DNA from: Gammaproteobacteria bacterium
GTDB taxonomy: Bacteria > Pseudomonadota > Gammaproteobacteria > UBA9214
NCBI GenBank assembly: GCA_029859555.1
Contig: JAOUCV010000091.1
Location: 1-7,712 of the forward strand
Length of the DNA: 7,712 bases
Reading direction: 5' to 3'
How positions within the stretch are numbered: position 1 is the first letter of the stretch; each line of letters begins with the position of its first letter. The notes beneath the pieces were generated by a model. The model was not told the DNA's origin. It saw only the letters and a program-made list of their open reading frames with translations, and did no database searches. Positions 5,226 through 7,712 of this stretch are shown here, piece after piece. A program made the position numbers and the translations under genes.

Positions 5226-7712
5226 ATGACCGATTTCGCGAAAGAAGTTCTGCCCGTCAACCTCGAAGACGAGATGAAACAATCCTACCTCGATTACGCC
5301 ATGAGCGTCATCGTGGGGCGTGCCTTGCCGGATGTTCGTGACGGCCTGAAGCCGGTGCATCGACGTGCGCTGTTTGCCATGAGCGAACTCGGTAACGACT
5401 GGAACAAACCTTACAAGAAATCGGCGCGTATTGTCGGTGATGTCATTGGTAAGTATCACCCGCACGGCGACACCGCGGTTTACGACACCATTGTGCGCAT
5501 GGCACAACCGTTTTCCCTGCGCTACATGCTGGTTGATGGCCAGGGTAATTTTGGTTCCGTCGACGGGGATTCCCCGGCCGCCATGCGTTATACAGAAGTA
5601 CGCATGTCGAAGATCGCACATGAGCTGATTGCCGATCTTGAAAAGGAAACCGTCGATTACGTTGCCAACTATGACGAGACGGAACACGAGCCGGCGGTTT
5701 TTCCAACGCGGGTGCCGAACCTGCTGGTCAACGGTTCTGCCGGTATTGCCGTGGGTATGGCGACCAACATCCCGCCGCATAACCTGACTGAAATTATTAA
5801 TGCCTGTCTGGCGCTGATCGCTAATCCGGATATTGATATTGCCGGTCTCATGGAGCATGTTCCGGGTCCGGACTTTCCGACTGCCGGCATCATTAATGGT
5901 GTTCGCGGTATTCATGAAGCCTACCGAACCGGCCGTGGCCGCATTCATATCCGCGCGCGCAGTCATGTGGAAGAGAATGACAAGGGACGGCAAAAGCTGG
6001 TTTTTACCGAGTTGCCCTACCAGGTTAACAAGGCGCGTCTGCTTGAGAAGATTGCTGAACTGGTCAAGGATCGCAAGATAGAGGGTATTTCCGGACTGCG
6101 CGATGAGTCGGACAAGGACGGCATGCGCATGGTGGTAGACCTCAAGCGCGGTGAAGTTGCCGAGGTTGTGCTGAATAACCTTTATCAGCACACCCAGTTG
6201 CAAAATGTTTTCGGTATTAACATGGTGGCGCTGGTTGATGGTCGCCCGCAGCTGCTGAATCTGAAACAGTGCCTGGAAGCCTTTATCAGGCACCGCCGTG
6301 ATGTAGTGACCCGGCGCACCGTGTTTGACCTGCGCAAGGCACGGCAGCGTGCACATATATTGGAAGGCCTGTCGGTCGCCTTGTCCAATATTGACGAGGT
6401 GATCCGTATTATCAAGGCATCGCCCGATCGTGGTGTTGCCAAGCTGGCACTGATGGAACGCAGCTGGGAGCCGGGCGAAGTGATGGGCATGCTGGAACGC
6501 AGTGGTGCCGATGCCTCACGGCCGGAGGACCTGGAAGCAGGCTTTGGCCTGGTCGAAGATGGTTATCGCCTGTCCGACAAACAAACGCAGGCAATTCTTG
6601 ATCTGCGCCTGCACCAGTTGACCGGACTTGAACAGGACAAGATCGTCAATGAGTACAAGGAACTGCTCGATATTATCGAGGAATTACTGGCCATCCTGCG
6701 CGATCCGGAACGACTCATGCAGGTGATTCGTGAAGAGCTGGAGGCTCTGCTGGAGCAGTTTGGAGACGAGCGCCGCACCGAAATCCTGACGGACCATCTT
6801 GACCTCAAGCTGGAAGACCTGATCACCGAGGAAGATGTCGTGGTGACGCTTTCACATGCCGGTTATGCGAAGTCCCAGCCACTGACCGATTATCGTGCGC
6901 AGCGGCGAGGCGGACGCGGCAAGAGTGCCGCCGATGTCAAGGAAGAGGATTTCATCGACAAGCTCTTTATAGCCAGTACGCATGACACTATTTTATGTTT
7001 TTCCAGTCGTGGCAAGGTCTACTGGATGAAGGTCTATGAGTTGCCGCAGGCGAGCCGCGCATCGCGTGGCAAGCCGATTGTCAATCTGTTGCCGCTGGAA
7101 GCGGACGAACGCATTAATGCAATTCTGCCGGTACGCGAATTTACCGAGGATCATTATGTCTTCATGGCAACGGCGATGGGCACCGTGAAGAAGACTTCGC
7201 TGAACGGCTTCTCGCGTCAGCGTGCCAACGGCATTATCGGTATTGATCTGCGTGAAGGCGATTACCTGATTGATGTTGCCGTCACCGATGGCTCCAAAGA
7301 TATTATGCTGTTCAGCGATGCCGGCAAGGTTATTCGCTTTAAGGAAACCGATGTGCGTGCCATGGGGCGTACCGCCTGCGGTGTGCGCGGCATCAAGCTG
7401 CCGGCTGACAAGCGCGTTATTTCCCTCATTATAGCCAGTGACAGCCCGGTACTGACGGCCACCGAAAGCGGTTATGGCAAGCGAACCATGGTAGAGGACT
7501 ACCCGGTTTACGGGCGTGGTGGTCAGGGGGTCATAGCCATTCAGGTTACCGACAGAAACGGTCCGGTTGTGGGGGCCGTGCCTGCCGATGACAATGACGA
7601 GGTGATGCTGATCAGCGGTGGTGGCACCCTGGTGCGTACCCGCGTCAACGAGATTTCCGTGATGGGCAGAAATACCCAGGGTGTCCGTCTGATCAAGCTT
7701 GGAAAGGGTGAG
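5226..7712 (+). CDS. gyrA: DNA gyrase subunit A, missing only the extreme C-terminus (runs off right edge)
   Basis: 829 codons are visible; the E. coli protein has 875, so only the C-terminal tail is missing. GyrA is the breakage-reunion subunit of the A2B2 type IIA topoisomerase that adds negative supercoils using ATP. The N-terminal region reads [28 protein letters not shown] (about 20-47, split across the winged-helix start). The active-site pair R121-Y122 lies in AAMRYTE. The quinolone-determining positions are T83 and D87, numbered as in E. coli. The tower and coiled-coil domains follow to about 500. The gyrase-defining GyrA box QRRGGRG is at 559-565, which excludes ParC. The C-terminal beta-pinwheel repeats run from there to the edge. 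The ATG at 5226 is chosen because [12 protein letters not shown] matches family N-termini and TAG is in frame at 5202. No near Shine-Dalgarno is present. Confidence 0.99.
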   Translation, partial: MTDFAKEVLPVNLEDEMKQSYLDYAMSVIVGRALPDVRDGLKPVHRRALFAMSELGNDWNKPYKKSARIVGDVIGKYHPHGDTAVYDTIVRMAQPFSLRYMLVDGQGNFGSVDGDSPAAMRYTEVRMSKIAHELIADLEKETVDYVANYDETEHEPAVFPTRVPNLLVNGSAGIAVGMATNIPPHNLTEIINACLALIANPDIDIAGLMEHVPGPDFPTAGIINGVRGIHEAYRTGRGRIHIRARSHVEENDKGRQKLVFTELPYQVNKARLLEKIAELVKDRKIEGISGLRDESDKDGMRMVVDLKRGEVAEVVLNNLYQHTQLQNVFGINMVALVDGRPQLLNLKQCLEAFIRHRRDVVTRRTVFDLRKARQRAHILEGLSVALSNIDEVIRIIKASPDRGVAKLALMERSWEPGEVMGMLERSGADASRPEDLEAGFGLVEDGYRLSDKQTQAILDLRLHQLTGLEQDKIVNEYKELLDIIEELLAILRDPERLMQVIREELEALLEQFGDERRTEILTDHLDLKLEDLITEEDVVVTLSHAGYAKSQPLTDYRAQRRGGRGKSAADVKEEDFIDKLFIASTHDTILCFSSRGKVYWMKVYELPQASRASRGKPIVNLLPLEADERINAILPVREFTEDHYVFMATAMGTVKKTSLNGFSRQRANGIIGIDLREGDYLIDVAVTDGSKDIMLFSDAGKVIRFKETDVRAMGRTACGVRGIKLPADKRVISLIIASDSPVLTATESGYGKRTMVEDYPVYGRGGQGVIAIQVTDRNGPVVGAVPADDNDEVMLISGGGTLVRTRVNEISVMGRNTQGVRLIKLGKGE

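Noticed and set aside
5178..6356. 392-codon minus-strand frame opposite gyrA as a real gene
   Set aside because: It lies entirely within highly conserved gyrA coding sequence and its leader, has no recognisable domain, and its composition is that of a reverse-complement shadow.
1..7712. Mobile element, CRISPR array, toxin-antitoxin, phage defence or tRNA gene
   Set aside because: Reading both strands showed only conserved housekeeping genes, no transposase or integrase, no repeated spacers and no cloverleaf-like sequence.

Overview
The window looks like a chromosomal housekeeping region of a ubiquinone-making gammaproteobacterium with moderately high GC. It carries the 5' part of gyrA immediately downstream of mtnA. 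On the opposite strand is a block holding an amidohydrolase, ubiG, a HAD phosphatase and rmuC. From memory, Pseudomonas has a very similar neighbourhood (gyrA, mtnA, MTA deaminase, ubiG, mupP). Thr at GyrA position 83 and the MupP-like phosphatase tail also point to non-enteric gammaproteobacteria. The species cannot be named from the sequence.

Layout. Positions 1-3012 form a compact minus-strand block, transcribed right to left: an MTA deaminase-type amidohydrolase (3012-1699), ubiG (1683-976), a mupP/gph-type phosphatase (976-296) and the first 98 codons of rmuC (295 to the left edge). The last three junctions are a 15-nt gap, a TGATG overlap and a TAG directly followed by ATG, so this is almost certainly one operon. 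A small OmpA-domain envelope protein (3777-3157, minus) lies upstream with its own strong intrinsic terminator (3100-3137), so it is a separate unit. A divergent intergenic region of about 205 bp (3778-3982) separates it from the plus-strand genes mtnA (3983-5041) and gyrA (5226 to the right edge, about 95% of the protein). gyrA has its own leader of 184 bp with an extended -10 promoter candidate.

How the genes fit together. The amidohydrolase and MtnA are both predicted to act in recycling of methylthioadenosine, the by-product of polyamine and homoserine-lactone synthesis. If the amidohydrolase deaminates MTA, salvage here would run through methylthioinosine, with the phosphorylase encoded elsewhere. 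UbiG produces S-adenosylhomocysteine while making ubiquinone, and related amidohydrolases can also deaminate that compound. The phosphatase probably recycles cell-wall MurNAc-6-phosphate, and the OmpA-domain protein probably binds peptidoglycan. RmuC and GyrA act on DNA.

No mobile element, CRISPR array, tRNA, rRNA or clearly novel multi-gene system is visible. The points worth a second look are small-scale: gene junctions, leader structures, a short palindrome and probable misannotation risks.
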